Below, in pieces: positions 1 through 9,273 of a stretch of 64,000 nt of DNA. Where the stretch lies: contig NZ_CP157484.1 in NCBI RefSeq assembly GCF_045348435.1, positions 3,472,001-3,536,000 on the forward strand. The letters run 5' to 3'. The stretch's first letter is position 1. Each line of letters begins with the position of its first letter. The position numbers and the translations under genes are program-made. A model generated the notes under the pieces. It had not been told where the DNA came from. It worked only from the letters and a program-made list of their open reading frames with translations, and made no database searches. Origin of the DNA: Alsobacter sp045348435. GTDB taxonomy: Bacteria > Pseudomonadota > Alphaproteobacteria > Rhizobiales > Beijerinckiaceae.

Positions 1-119
1 CCCTCCATGGGCAGGCTGGGCAGGCCCCAGTCGCGGATGATCTCCATGACGCGCCAGCCCTCGGCGGCTTCAAGCGTATGTTTTTGGCCCGCTTGATCGA
101 TGACGTGGATGACGCCCAT
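1..119 (-). CDS. 2Fe-2S ferredoxin, N-terminal fragment cut by window edge
   Basis: The minus-strand reading frame starts at the ATG at 117-119 and runs off the left edge, giving 39 complete residues. It begins MGVIHVIDQAG and contains GWRVMEIIRDWGLP, which closely matches the start of the complete ferredoxin at 36641-36973 (GWRVMEVIRDWDVG). The cluster-binding cysteines would lie beyond the edge, so the [2Fe-2S] assignment rests on that similarity. Electron-transfer ferredoxins of this type feed monooxygenases or Fe-S assembly; the partner is not visible. Confidence 0.7.
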   Translation of the reverse strand, partial: MGVIHVIDQAGQKHTLEAAEGWRVMEIIRDWGLPSLPME

Positions 120-289
120 CAGAACGGGCCGCCGCCGGCCGGCCGCGTCACTGTCGCCGGACCGGAGAGGCGGCGGGGCGAATCATCCGGCTTTACAAAC
201 GGTCGTTCGTTTTTCAAAACAGACTCCGAACGGGTTTCGAGCAGCGTCCGCCTGGCCGGGCTGGCGCTCCGCTCCTGGAGGATCGCGGT

Positions 290-907
290 ATGGGCGTCGA
301 AGGCCGTGACAGAGTCAAGGTGATGGACATCGGCGCGCACGCTCTGTCCGGCCAGCTCGGAAAGACGATCCAGCGCCTCAGGAAGGCCTACAACCTGTCC
401 TTGTCGGAGCTCGCCGAACAGTCCGGCGTGGCCAAGTCGATCATCAGCCAGATCGAGCGCAACGAGACCAATCCGACGCTCGCCACCATCTGGCGGCTCT
501 CGCAGGCGCTGGACGTCTCCATCGAGCGCGTCCTGTCGAGCGGCGACGACGAGCCCTTCATCGACAAGACCACCAAGGGCGACACGCCCATCCTGATGTC
601 AGACGACGGCAAGGTCCGCCTCGGCATCATCGGCTGGATCAAGACGGTGGAATGGCTCCAGTGGTACGACGTCCAGGCCGAGCCGGGCGGCGTGCTGGAC
701 TCAGACGCCCACCAGCGCGGCTCCATCGAGTGCCTGTCGGTCATCGAGGGCGAATTCGAGGTGGAGGTCGGCGACCAGGTCCAGCGCGCCAAGGCGGGCG
801 AGACCCTACGCTACCGGTGCGATCGGCCCCACAGCGTGCGTTGCGTGGCCACGACGCCGAGCCACGCCACGATGGTATGCATCCTCAAGGCGGCCGTGAT
901 GGACTAA
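290..907 (+). CDS. XRE-family regulator with C-terminal cupin domain
   Basis: This is a 205 aa protein. Residues about 20-75 form a helix-turn-helix (IQRLRKAYNLSLSELAEQSG, then KSIISQIERNE) and residues about 110-200 form a cupin barrel that probably senses a small ligand. This architecture is common among repressors of amine, amino acid or sarcosine catabolism. An AGGA-type ribosome site (277-282) sits 7 bases before the ATG at 290; a second in-frame ATG at 323 is possible. It is convergent with the diheme cytochrome gene and ends 3 bases from it. Its targets may be the neighbouring sox or molybdoenzyme operons, but that is inference. Confidence 0.85.
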   Translation: MGVEGRDRVKVMDIGAHALSGQLGKTIQRLRKAYNLSLSELAEQSGVAKSIISQIERNETNPTLATIWRLSQALDVSIERVLSSGDDEPFIDKTTKGDTPILMSDDGKVRLGIIGWIKTVEWLQWYDVQAEPGGVLDSDAHQRGSIECLSVIEGEFEVEVGDQVQRAKAGETLRYRCDRPHSVRCVATTPSHATMVCILKAAVMD

Positions 908-910
908 GCC

Positions 911-1852
911 TCAGCCGCTCGTCTTGGGCGGCCGGGGCGGGCTTGGGACCGGCGGCAGGCTCTTCAGATACTCCGCCATGGCGGCGCGGTCGGCGTCGGT
1001 CAGCTGCGAGGTGTTGCGGATCACCGGGGCCATGGAGCCGCCGACCGCGTCATAGTCGGGCGTGAAGCCCGTCTTGAGCAGTTCGACGATGTCCGCCTTC
1101 GACCAGGAGGCGAGACCCGCCTTGTCCTGCGTGATGTTGGGCGTGAAGCCCTTCCCCTCCGGGTCCGGCCCGCCGGAGAAGCGCTTGTCGGCGATGGTCG
1201 CGCCCGCGACGTTGCGCGGCGAGTGGCACTCGGCGCAATGCCCGGGGCCCTCGACGAGGTAGCGGCCGCGGTTCCATTCGGGGCTCTTCGTCGAATCAGG
1301 CTGGATCGCGCGTCCGTCCAGGAAGGCGAGCTTCCACAGCCCGAGGCCGCGCCGGATGTTGAACGGGAACGGCAGGTCGTGGTCGCGCACGCGGCCTTCG
1401 GCCGGAGGCAGCGTCTTGATGAACGCGAAGACGTCGGCGAGGTCGGCGGAAGCCATCCGCTGGTAGGACGTGTACGGGAAGGCCGGATAGTAGTGCCGCC
1501 CGTCGGGCGAGACGCCCTCCCGCATGGCGCGGATGAAGGCCTCCACGGTCCACCCGCCGATGCCGTCGGCTTCGTGGGGCGAGATGTTGGGGGCGTAGAA
1601 GGTCCCGAACGGCGAGTGCAGCGCCAGCCCGCCGCCCAGCTTCGTGCGGTCGTCCTGGCCCGGGACGGCGTGGCAGGACGGGCATCCGCCCGCGAAAAAG
1701 AGCTCGCGGCCATTGTCCAGATCGGCGACCGCCGGCGTGGACGTATCGGGCGCGCCCCGGACGAGTTCGTAGAGCGAGGGCGCGGTCAGGACCCCAAAGC
1801 CGACGCCGGCCAGGATGGCCATGCTCAGGATGGCGAAGACGAATCTCTTCAT
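911..1852 (-). CDS. Diheme cytochrome c, membrane-anchored or periplasmic
   Basis: This 313 aa protein has an N-terminal hydrophobic export segment (residues 4-24) and two heme-binding CXXCH motifs, CPSCH at 57-61 and CAECH at 206-210. The layout matches cytochrome subunits that take electrons from periplasmic or membrane dehydrogenases such as alcohol or aldehyde dehydrogenases. It follows a cytochrome c-prime gene and a CoxL-like molybdenum hydroxylase on the same strand, so it may carry electrons from that enzyme to the respiratory chain. That pairing is inferred from order only. The C-terminus is proline-rich (VPSPPRPPKTSG). Confidence 0.85.
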   Translation of the reverse strand: MKRFVFAILSMAILAGVGFGVLTAPSLYELVRGAPDTSTPAVADLDNGRELFFAGGCPSCHAVPGQDDRTKLGGGLALHSPFGTFYAPNISPHEADGIGGWTVEAFIRAMREGVSPDGRHYYPAFPYTSYQRMASADLADVFAFIKTLPPAEGRVRDHDLPFPFNIRRGLGLWKLAFLDGRAIQPDSTKSPEWNRGRYLVEGPGHCAECHSPRNVAGATIADKRFSGGPDPEGKGFTPNITQDKAGLASWSKADIVELLKTGFTPDYDAVGGSMAPVIRNTSQLTDADRAAMAEYLKSLPPVPSPPRPPKTSG

Positions 1853-1947
1853 CGGGGACTTCCAGGCGACGCAAAAGCGCGGGCCGCGTCCCTGCTCAGG
1901 TCCGCGGCCCGGTCGAAAGAAGGAGCCGTGTGGGCCCGCCCCTCAGG

Positions 1948-2385
1948 TCAGCTCTTCTTGACGCGATAGGTCTCGTGGCAGCCGCCGCAGTTCTTCAGCA
2001 CGGCCGGGAAATTCGCCTTGAAGCTGGCTTCGTCCTTGATCTCCGCGGACGCCTTCACGGCGTCGGCCTCGAACTTCTGGAAGGCGGCCTTGAAGCCGGC
2101 CATGTCGTCCCAGATCTTCGGCGCGGCGGTCGTCTCGCCGCCGGTCTTGGAGGTGTCCGGGAAGAGGCCCGGCATCTTCTTGGCCGCGTCCTGGTAGGTG
2201 GCCAGCGCCTTCTGCACCTTTGCCAGGTCGAAAGCCGTCTCGCCCTTCAGCATGCCGCCGGGGTCCTTGGTGGCTCCGCCGACGCTCTTCATGACGTCGC
2301 GGCGCTGCGCGATCACGTCGCCCTGCGCGAACACGACGGTGGCGCCGGTCGCGATGACGGCCGCGGCGATGATGGCTCGAATCAT
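1948..2385 (-). CDS. Cytochrome c-prime family protein
   Basis: This is a 145 aa exported cytochrome with a signal peptide (residues 1-20, ending FAQG) and a single CGGCH heme site near the C-terminus (133-137), the position typical of the four-helix cytochrome c-prime family. A longer frame extends upstream, but the ATG at 2383-2385 is preceded by an excellent GGAGGA site 6 bases away, so this start is chosen. It lies between the CoxL-like gene and the diheme cytochrome gene on the same strand. Family members bind NO or CO or act as electron carriers; the exact role here is unknown. Confidence 0.88.
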   Translation of the reverse strand: MIRAIIAAAVIATGATVVFAQGDVIAQRRDVMKSVGGATKDPGGMLKGETAFDLAKVQKALATYQDAAKKMPGLFPDTSKTGGETTAAPKIWDDMAGFKAAFQKFEADAVKASAEIKDEASFKANFPAVLKNCGGCHETYRVKKS

Positions 2386-2525
2386 AAAGCTTCCTCCTGC
2401 CTCATTCACATGAGGTCTGTTGACTTCGCGGTGGAAGGTGAAGCTTTCCGAGCGAGGAAGCGATGACAGCACGCGCAAAGCCGAACTTGCACAATCGCAA
2501 GTTCAACTTTGCGTTATCCGTCGGA

Positions 2526-4841
2526 TCAGGCGGCGGCCTTGTCGGCTCCGTTGATCGCGGCGAAAACCCGGTCCGGGGTGGCCGGCATGTCGATGTCGCG
2601 GATCCCGTAGGCCCGGTCGAGAGCGTCCACGACGGCGTTCATCACGGCCGGGCAGGATCCGATCGAGCCGGCCTCGCCCGCCCCCTTCATGCCGAGCGGG
2701 TTCGTGGTCGAGGGCACGTTCCGGGTCTCGAAGTGCAGGAAGGGCACATCCCCCGCGCGCGGCAGGCAGTAGTCCATGAAGCTGGCCGTCACGAGCTGGC
2801 CCTCCTCGTCGAAGACCGTCTTCTCCAGCAGCGCCTGGCCGATGCCCTGGACGACGCCGCCATGCACCTGCCCGGCGAGAAGCAGCGGGTTCACCGCGAT
2901 GCCGAAGTCGTCGCAGATCGTGTAGCGCACGACCTTGGCGACCCCGGTCTCCACGTCGATCTCGACCTCGGCGATGTGCGTGCCGTTCGGGTAGGTCGCA
3001 TTGGGCGGGGTGAAATCGCCCTCCCCGGTGCGGGCCTCGCGGGTCGCTTCGGGCAGGTTCGCCAGTTCGGCGAAGTCGATGCGCCGGTCGGTGCCGACCA
3101 CCTTCACGCCGCCGTCGGCGACCTCGAGGTCGGCCACGCTGGCCTCCAGCTTCTGCGACGCCAGCTCCTTCAGCTTCTCGGCCAGCTTCTCGGACGCGAC
3201 ATAGACCGAGACGCCGCCCACCGGGATGGAGCGGGAGCCGCCGGTGCCGTGCCCGGTCTTGATCTGCTGGGTGTCGCCCTGCACGACCTTGATCCGGTCG
3301 AGCGGGAGATCGAGGTGCTGGGCGGCGAACTGGGCGTAGGCCGTGGCGTGTCCCTGGCCGTTCGATTGCGTGCCCGAATAGACCGTCACGGTGCCGTCGG
3401 TCTCCAGGCGGATCTCGACGTCCTCGCCCTCGCCCCAGGCGGTGCATTCGATATAGGTCGCCATGCCGATGCCGAGGATCTTGCCGTCCTTGCGAGCGGC
3501 GCGCAGCCGGTCCTTGAAGCCGGCCCAGTCGGCCGCCTCGATGGCGCGGGTCATGTGCTGGTCGAAGTCGCCGCTGTCATAGGTCCGGTCGCCGATCGGA
3601 GTCGTGTAGGGCATCGCCTTGGCGGGGATGAAGTTGCGGCGGCGGATCTGCTCGGGCCTGAGGCCCATCTCGCGCGCCGCACGGTCGACCAGGCGCTCCA
3701 GCAAATAGGCCGCCTCGGGACGCCCCGCGCCGCGATAGGCGTCCACCGGAACCGTGTTGGTGTAGACGCCACGGACCCGGACATGCAGGGCGGGCGTGCG
3801 ATACACGCCGGTCATCATGGTGGCGCCCAGGAAGGGGATGTAGGGGCCGAACTGCGACGCATAGGCGCCGATATTGCCCAGGATGTCGAAGCGCATGGCC
3901 AGGAATCGGCCGGACTTGTCCATCGCCACTTCGCCCACGGCGAAGTTGTCGCGTCCCTGGGCGTCGCCCATGAAATGGTCCGAGCGGTCGGCGATCCAGC
4001 GCACCGGGCGCTTGAGGCGCTTGGCGGCTTCCGCGGCGAGCGGATACTCGCGATAGCAGAAGGTCTTGGTGCCGAAGCCGCCGCCCACGTCGCCCGTCAC
4101 CACCCGGATGTTCTCCGGCTTGATCTTGAGGACGCCCGCGGCCAGCGTGTCGCGGATGCCGTGGACGCCCTGGCTGGACAGCGTCAGCGTGTAGCTCGCC
4201 GTCTTCGCGTCGTACTCGGCGATGACGCCGCGGGTCTCCATGTAGTTGGTGATCAGCCGGTTGTTCTCGATCTCCAGACGCACGACCTTGTCGGCCGCCG
4301 CGAAGGCCGCGTCGACCTTGGCCTTGTCGCCCATCTCCGAATCATAGGCGAGGTTTCCGGGCTGCTGCTCCCACACGGCGGGCGCGCCGGGCTTGACGGC
4401 GGCGCGCATGTCGATCGCGGCGGGAAGCGTCTCCCAGTCGATCGCGATCGCCTCGGCCGCATCCTTGGCCTGGTTCGCGGTCTCGGCCACCACGAAGGCG
4501 ACGGCGTCGCCGACATGCTTGGCCACGCCCTTGGCCAGCACCGGGATATGGGCCACCAGGTTCTGCGTGCCGTCCGTGTTGGGCAGCGGCGCCTGGCAGG
4601 GCACGTCGCCCAGGTGAGCCACGTCCGCCGCGGTGAGGATGAGCTTCACGCCCTTCATGGCGCGCGCCGTCTCCAGATCCTTGAAGGCGAACCGGGCATG
4701 GGCGTAGGGGCTGCGCAACACCACCGCCTCCAGCTGCCTCTCGGGCGCGTAATCGGCGGTGTAGCGGCCGCCGCCAACCAGCAGGCGGTGATCCTCGACA
4801 CGACGGAGCGGCTGGCCGATTCCGAACTTCTTGACGGTCAT
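2526..4841 (-). CDS. Form II CoxL-like molybdenum hydroxylase large subunit
   Basis: This is a 771 aa member of the xanthine oxidase/CO dehydrogenase large-subunit family. The active-site loop reads AYRGAGR (near residue 367), the signature of form II (CoxL-like) enzymes rather than the AYXCSFR of true form I CO dehydrogenase. The catalytic glutamate motif GEAG is present near residue 720. Form II enzymes oxidise aldehydes, purines or N-heterocycles, so the substrate is uncertain. No small (2Fe-2S) or medium (FAD) subunit gene lies next to it, which is unusual. Cytochrome genes follow and a rhodanese gene precedes on the same strand. The start has a GAGGA site. Confidence 0.9.
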   Translation of the reverse strand: MTVKKFGIGQPLRRVEDHRLLVGGGRYTADYAPERQLEAVVLRSPYAHARFAFKDLETARAMKGVKLILTAADVAHLGDVPCQAPLPNTDGTQNLVAHIPVLAKGVAKHVGDAVAFVVAETANQAKDAAEAIAIDWETLPAAIDMRAAVKPGAPAVWEQQPGNLAYDSEMGDKAKVDAAFAAADKVVRLEIENNRLITNYMETRGVIAEYDAKTASYTLTLSSQGVHGIRDTLAAGVLKIKPENIRVVTGDVGGGFGTKTFCYREYPLAAEAAKRLKRPVRWIADRSDHFMGDAQGRDNFAVGEVAMDKSGRFLAMRFDILGNIGAYASQFGPYIPFLGATMMTGVYRTPALHVRVRGVYTNTVPVDAYRGAGRPEAAYLLERLVDRAAREMGLRPEQIRRRNFIPAKAMPYTTPIGDRTYDSGDFDQHMTRAIEAADWAGFKDRLRAARKDGKILGIGMATYIECTAWGEGEDVEIRLETDGTVTVYSGTQSNGQGHATAYAQFAAQHLDLPLDRIKVVQGDTQQIKTGHGTGGSRSIPVGGVSVYVASEKLAEKLKELASQKLEASVADLEVADGGVKVVGTDRRIDFAELANLPEATREARTGEGDFTPPNATYPNGTHIAEVEIDVETGVAKVVRYTICDDFGIAVNPLLLAGQVHGGVVQGIGQALLEKTVFDEEGQLVTASFMDYCLPRAGDVPFLHFETRNVPSTTNPLGMKGAGEAGSIGSCPAVMNAVVDALDRAYGIRDIDMPATPDRVFAAINGADKAAA

Positions 4842-4907
4842 GATGGTCCTCAGCGAAGGCGTGAGAGAGGCGTGCGGATGAGCGGGAGGGCTGCGGAACG
4901 GACCGGG

Positions 4908-5252
4908 TCAGGCGCCGGTTTCGACGGGCTCGCCATGGGCCACCCAGTCCAGGAAGCCGCCCGCGTAATGCGCGTCGGCCTTGACCCCGCCCGCTGCGGC
5001 GGCCGCAGCCGCGGTCAGCGACCGCTTGCCGGACCGGCAGGACAGCACGAGGCGGCGCGGACCGGGATCGGGAAGGGCTGCGGGATCGAAGGTGGAGAGC
5101 GGGAACAGCACCGAACCCGGGACATGTCCCGCCTCCCACTCATGCGGCTCGCGCACGTCCACCAGGAGGATGGACCCGTTGGCGAGACCCGCCTTGATGT
5201 CCTCGACGCCAAGATCCTCGACCTGAGGCGCCGCGCGGCCGAACCCAAACAT
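4908..5252 (-). CDS. Rhodanese-like sulfurtransferase domain protein
   Basis: This is a 114 aa single rhodanese domain. It contains the conserved DVREPHEW segment (residues 32-39) and an active-site loop SCRSGKRS with catalytic Cys72, matching the six-residue CXXGXR loop of sulfur-handling rhodaneses. It has no signal peptide, so it is cytoplasmic. It sits 66 bases upstream of the CoxL-like gene on the same strand. Xanthine oxidase-family enzymes need a sulfurated molybdenum cofactor, so a role in sulfur supply is conceivable but unproven. It is also 109 bases downstream of soxG. Confidence 0.88.
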   Translation of the reverse strand: MFGFGRAAPQVEDLGVEDIKAGLANGSILLVDVREPHEWEAGHVPGSVLFPLSTFDPAALPDPGPRRLVLSCRSGKRSLTAAAAAAAGGVKADAHYAGGFLDWVAHGEPVETGA

Positions 5253-5361
5253 GCAGGAAGCTCCGAAGTGGTCTCGGCCCGGACTTTAGACGATCCCTCA
5301 CGCTTGGCCAGAGCGGCGAGGCGCGGGGCCGCGCATCGCCCGACGCAGGCCGCGGCGTGCG

Positions 5362-5943
5362 TCAGCTCACGGCGTTCTCGCGGCGCACGGCGTCCAGCAG
5401 GCCATACACGTAGGGCGCGAAAGACCGCCAGACCTCGACATGGAAGCGCTCCGGATCCGTCCGCCACAGGACGATCTCGGCCTTCTCGAAGATCGTGCGG
5501 GCGCACATGCCGACCGGGAACGCCCCGGGCGAAAGGTCGAGCGGGACCGCCGCGTTCAGCGCGAGGTCGGCGCCCGGGCCTTCGACGATCAGGCCGGTCT
5601 GCCGGTGCGAGACCTCGACCAGGCTGTGAGGGACGCCGGCCAGGCGCTCCGACAGGGTCCGCCCGATCGCGGCCGCGTCCTCCGCGGGGCCGATCAGCAG
5701 CCACTCGTCGGGCCCAAGCCACAGGGCGGCCCAGCCGGCGCCCGTGACCGCGCGCAGCGGCGGCGGCGGCGCATTCAGGCCCAGGATCGGACCCGCCGCG
5801 GCCGCGGCGTCCTCGCCCCGCAGGATGAAGCGCGCCGCGGGGCCCCCGTCCGACAGCAGCACGCCGCCGAAGGCGCCCATGTCGGCCGGAAAACCGCCGA
5901 GTGGCGAGACCCGGCGCGCCGGCGTTGCAGAGGCGTCAGCCAT
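5362..5943 (-). CDS. soxG: Sarcosine oxidase gamma subunit
   Basis: This is the 193 aa gamma subunit of heterotetrameric sarcosine oxidase, which demethylates sarcosine to glycine with H2O2 and 5,10-methylene-tetrahydrofolate as products. The ATG at 5941-5943 lies inside the last codons of soxA (8-base overlap), which fixes the start despite a longer open frame upstream. The C-terminus (RTDPERFHVEVWRSFAPYVY) is typical of SoxG. It is the last gene of the soxBDAG operon. No tetrahydrofolate-handling genes (glyA, folD, purU), which often accompany this operon, are seen next to it. Confidence 0.9.
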   Translation of the reverse strand: MADASATPARRVSPLGGFPADMGAFGGVLLSDGGPAARFILRGEDAAAAAGPILGLNAPPPPLRAVTGAGWAALWLGPDEWLLIGPAEDAAAIGRTLSERLAGVPHSLVEVSHRQTGLIVEGPGADLALNAAVPLDLSPGAFPVGMCARTIFEKAEIVLWRTDPERFHVEVWRSFAPYVYGLLDAVRRENAVS

Positions 5944-8900
5944 CGAGGCGGCTCCCGTCCTTGTCGTAGAAGATCGGCGCGGCGACCACCGCCGGCACGG
6001 CGCCGCCCGGCATGGGGATGAAGACCGTCTCGCCCATGCGGGCGCGCCCGCCGGACAGCAGGCCCATGGCGATGGATCGCCCGAGCGTCGCGCTCCGGTA
6101 GGACGAGGTGACGTGCCCGAGCGCCGGAGCGCCCCGCACCGGCGTGGCCTCTGCGGCGATCTGCGCGCCCTCTTCGAGGAGGGCCGCCGGGTCCTCGGTG
6201 AGCAGGCCCACCAGCTGCTTGCGGTTCGGGGCGGCGATGTCGGGCCGCACGAGCGAGCGCTTGCCCACGAAGTCGGGCTTGGCCTTGCCGATGGCCCAGT
6301 CGAGACCGAGATCGTTGGGCGTGACGGTGCCGTCGGTCTCCTGCCCGACGATGATGTAGCCCTTCTCGGCGCGCAGCACGTGCATCGCCTCCGTGCCGTA
6401 GGCGACCATGCCGTGCTGGCGGCCCGCGTCCCAGATCGCCTCCCAGACGGCCTCGCCATGATCGGCCGGCACGTTGACCTCGAACCCGAGCTCGCCCGTG
6501 AAGCTGACCCGGAACAGCCGCATGGGGACGCCCAGGATCGTTCCTTCGCGCACGCTCATATGCGGCATGGCGCCCGCCGACATGTCGACGCCCTCCACCA
6601 GGCTCTCCAGCGCCTTGCGGGCGTTCGGCCCCTGGACGGCGATGACGGCCCATTGCTCGGTCGTGGAGGTGAGCCAGACCTTGAGGTCGGTGAACTCGGT
6701 CTGGAGATAGTCCTCCATGTGGGCCAGCACGCGCGGCGCGCCGCCGGTGGTGGTCGTGACGTGGAAACGGTCGGGCGCCAGCCGGCCGATCACCCCGTCG
6801 TCCATCACGAACCCGGCCTCGCTGAGCATCAGGCCGTAGCGGCAGCGCCCGGTCTCGAGCTTGGTCCAGGGGTTGGTGTAGAGCCGGTTCATGAACTCGG
6901 CCGCGTCCGGTCCGACGACCTCGATCTTGCCCAGCGTGGAGGCGTCGAAGATCCCGCACGCCTCCCGCACCGCCAGGCACTCCCGGGCCACGGCCGCGCG
7001 CATGTCCTCGCCGGCATGGGGGAAGTACCAGGCCCGCTTCCACAGGCTCACATCCTCGAACACGGCGCCGTTGGCGGCGGCCCAGCGATGGGTCGGCGTC
7101 TTGCGGGCGGGGTCGAAGAACTCGCCCCGGGAGTGGCCGGCGAAACTGCCGAAAGTCACCGGCGTATAGGGCGCCCGGAAGGTGGTGAGCCCGACTTCGG
7201 GGACCGACCTGTCGAGCGCGCCGGCGGCGATCGCCAGGCCGTTCATGTTGGAGGTCTTGCCCTGGTCCGTCGCCATGCCGGTCGTGGTGTAGCGCTTCAC
7301 GTGCTCGATGGACCGGAAGCCCTCGCGCACCGCGAGCCGGATGTCCTTGGCGGTGACGTCGTTCTGGAAGTCGACGAAGGCCTTCACCTTCTGGGGATCG
7401 CGGTGATGCGGGACAGCGCCGCGGAACCCTCCGCCCACCGGCGCGATCTCGCCGGAGACGGCCCAGTCCGGGACGTCGGCCGTCGCCGTCGTCCGGCCCA
7501 GCGCGGCGTCGGCCGCGGCCAGGCCGGCGCGATGGCCTTCGGCGAGGCCGGCCGCAATGCCGAACGTCCCGTTGCAGGCCCCGGCCGACGCCTGCTCCTG
7601 CGCGGCCGCGCCGGGCAGGAAGACGCCCCGCGCCTCGTCGAAGCGCAGTTTCCCGCGCGACTGGGAGAACAGGTGGACGGCCGGCGCGAAGCCGCCCCCC
7701 ATGAGGACCACGTCGCAGGCGAGGCGCTCGGTGGGCTTGACGGTCCCGTCCGCCGCCAGCTTGCCGATCTCCACGCCGGAGACCCGCAGGCGGCCCGAGA
7801 CGCCGGTGATCACCGTCGAGACCAGCACCCGCAGGGCGTTGGAGTTCGCCGCGAAGGCGGCGGCCTCGCCCGGCTCCGGCCGGATGTCCACGATGGCGCC
7901 GATGGCGACGCCCGCCGTCGCGAGGTCGACCGCCGCCGCATAGGCGCTGTCGTCGGCCGCGAAGACCACGGCGCGGGCGCCGGGCCTCACCCCGTAGCGG
8001 TTCGCCAGCGTCCGGGCCGCGCTGGCCAGCATGACGCCGGGCCGGTCGTTGTCGGGGAAGACGAGCGGCTGCTCGATGGCGCCGGCGGCCAGCACCACCC
8101 GGCGGGCGCGCACCTTCCACAGCCGCTCCCGGGGCGCGTCGGCCGGGGCCGTCGCGAGATGGTCGGTGAGGCGCTGCGCCAGCCCGAGGAAGTTCTGCGC
8201 GTAGTAGCCGAAGGCCTGCGTGCGCGGCAGGAGCGTCACGTTCGCGCGCCCGGCCAGTTCGGCGACAGCGTGGGCCGCCCAGTCCGGCGCGGGCGATCCG
8301 TCGATCGCGACATGCGGCTCTCCGAGCAGGCCGCCGCCCATCTCGGCCTGCTCGTCGCACAGCATCACCCGGGCCGCGCCGTCCTGCGAGGCGGCGAGGG
8401 CCGCCGCGAGGCCAGCCGCTCCGGCGCCCACGACCAGCACGTCGCAATGGGCGTAGCGATGCGTGTAGTGGTCGGGGTCCTCCTGGGAGGGCGCGACGCC
8501 GAGGCCTGCGGCCCGGCGGATGAACGGCTCGTAGAGGCCAGCCCACGCGCCCGCCGGGGCCATGAAGGTCTTGTAGTAGAAGCCCGCGCTGAAGACCCCG
8601 GCCGGGACGAGATTGTTCACCTCGCCGACGTCGAAACCCAGGGTCGGCCAGCGGTTCTGGCTGAAGGCGACGAGCCCGTCATAGAGCTCGACCTGGGTGG
8701 CGCGGAGATTGGGCGTGGACCGCCCTCCCCCCTTCGACACCGTGACGAGCGCGTTCGGCTCCTCCGCGCCGGCGCCCACGATCCCGCGCGGCCGGTGATA
8801 CTTGAAGGAGCGTCCCATCAGGTGGACGCCGTTGGCGATCAGCGCGGACGCCAGCGTGTCGCCCGGATGCCCGGCGAAGCGCCGTCCGTCGAAGGAGAAC

Positions 8901-8959
8901 GAGATCTCGCGCGAGCGGTCGATCCGTCCACCCGCGGGTATGCGGAAGGCAGCGCTCAT
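5936..8959 (-). CDS. soxA: Sarcosine oxidase alpha subunit
   Basis: This is the 1007 aa alpha subunit, the usual length. The N-terminus (residues 1-100) is the 2Fe-2S-like region found in SoxA, followed by an NAD-binding Rossmann motif (VLVVGAGAAGLAAALAAS near residue 175) and a C-terminal aminomethyltransferase-like half (about 600-1000) that binds tetrahydrofolate and traps the methyl group. It overlaps soxD by 4 bases (ATGA type) and soxG by 8 bases, so the operon is translationally coupled. The enzyme is cytoplasmic. Confidence 0.95.
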   Translation of the reverse strand: MSAAFRIPAGGRIDRSREISFSFDGRRFAGHPGDTLASALIANGVHLMGRSFKYHRPRGIVGAGAEEPNALVTVSKGGGRSTPNLRATQVELYDGLVAFSQNRWPTLGFDVGEVNNLVPAGVFSAGFYYKTFMAPAGAWAGLYEPFIRRAAGLGVAPSQEDPDHYTHRYAHCDVLVVGAGAAGLAAALAASQDGAARVMLCDEQAEMGGGLLGEPHVAIDGSPAPDWAAHAVAELAGRANVTLLPRTQAFGYYAQNFLGLAQRLTDHLATAPADAPRERLWKVRARRVVLAAGAIEQPLVFPDNDRPGVMLASAARTLANRYGVRPGARAVVFAADDSAYAAAVDLATAGVAIGAIVDIRPEPGEAAAFAANSNALRVLVSTVITGVSGRLRVSGVEIGKLAADGTVKPTERLACDVVLMGGGFAPAVHLFSQSRGKLRFDEARGVFLPGAAAQEQASAGACNGTFGIAAGLAEGHRAGLAAADAALGRTTATADVPDWAVSGEIAPVGGGFRGAVPHHRDPQKVKAFVDFQNDVTAKDIRLAVREGFRSIEHVKRYTTTGMATDQGKTSNMNGLAIAAGALDRSVPEVGLTTFRAPYTPVTFGSFAGHSRGEFFDPARKTPTHRWAAANGAVFEDVSLWKRAWYFPHAGEDMRAAVARECLAVREACGIFDASTLGKIEVVGPDAAEFMNRLYTNPWTKLETGRCRYGLMLSEAGFVMDDGVIGRLAPDRFHVTTTTGGAPRVLAHMEDYLQTEFTDLKVWLTSTTEQWAVIAVQGPNARKALESLVEGVDMSAGAMPHMSVREGTILGVPMRLFRVSFTGELGFEVNVPADHGEAVWEAIWDAGRQHGMVAYGTEAMHVLRAEKGYIIVGQETDGTVTPNDLGLDWAIGKAKPDFVGKRSLVRPDIAAPNRKQLVGLLTEDPAALLEEGAQIAAEATPVRGAPALGHVTSSYRSATLGRSIAMGLLSGGRARMGETVFIPMPGGAVPAVVAAPIFYDKDGSRLDG

Positions 8960-9261
8960 CGCCCGGTCTCCCGCGCCAGTTCCTCAAGATCCGGTCGCGG
9001 ATCCGAGGGCTTGTAGGTGGTCAGGATCTTGTCCGACACCGTGTGCCGGACCGCGTTGAAGAAGCGCCCGCAGCCGGACGCGTGCCGCCACCGCTCCGCG
9101 TGGACGCCCTTCGGATTGGTGCGGAAATACAGGAACTCCGCCCAGTCCTGGTCCGACACGGCGGACGGATCCGCCGGGCGGGCGATGTGCGCCTCGCCGC
9201 CATAGCGGAATTCGAGTTCGGGCCGGTCCATGTCGCAGAACGGGCAATGGATGAGGAGCAT
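8956..9261 (-). CDS. soxD: Sarcosine oxidase delta subunit
   Basis: This is the 101 aa delta subunit. It shows the zinc-binding pattern of the family, with CPFCD at residues 6-10, then H24 and a downstream histidine/cysteine (ASGCGRFF). The motif FRTNPKGVHAERWRH is highly typical of SoxD. It lies between soxB (12-base gap) and soxA (4-base overlap). Confidence 0.95.
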   Translation of the reverse strand: MLLIHCPFCDMDRPELEFRYGGEAHIARPADPSAVSDQDWAEFLYFRTNPKGVHAERWRHASGCGRFFNAVRHTVSDKILTTYKPSDPRPDLEELARETGR

Positions 9262-9273
9262 GATGCGTCTGAC

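Noticed and set aside
2526..4841. True aerobic CO dehydrogenase
   Set aside because: The active-site loop is AYRGAGR (form II), not AYXCSFR, and the small and medium subunits are missing.
2463..5747. 1094-codon plus-strand open frame
   Set aside because: It is antisense to the CoxL-like and rhodanese genes, has low-complexity Arg/Gly/Asp-rich translation and no family motif; a GC-rich shadow frame.
5744..9016. 1090-codon plus-strand frame opposite soxA
   Set aside because: Antisense shadow of soxA with biased composition and no domain.
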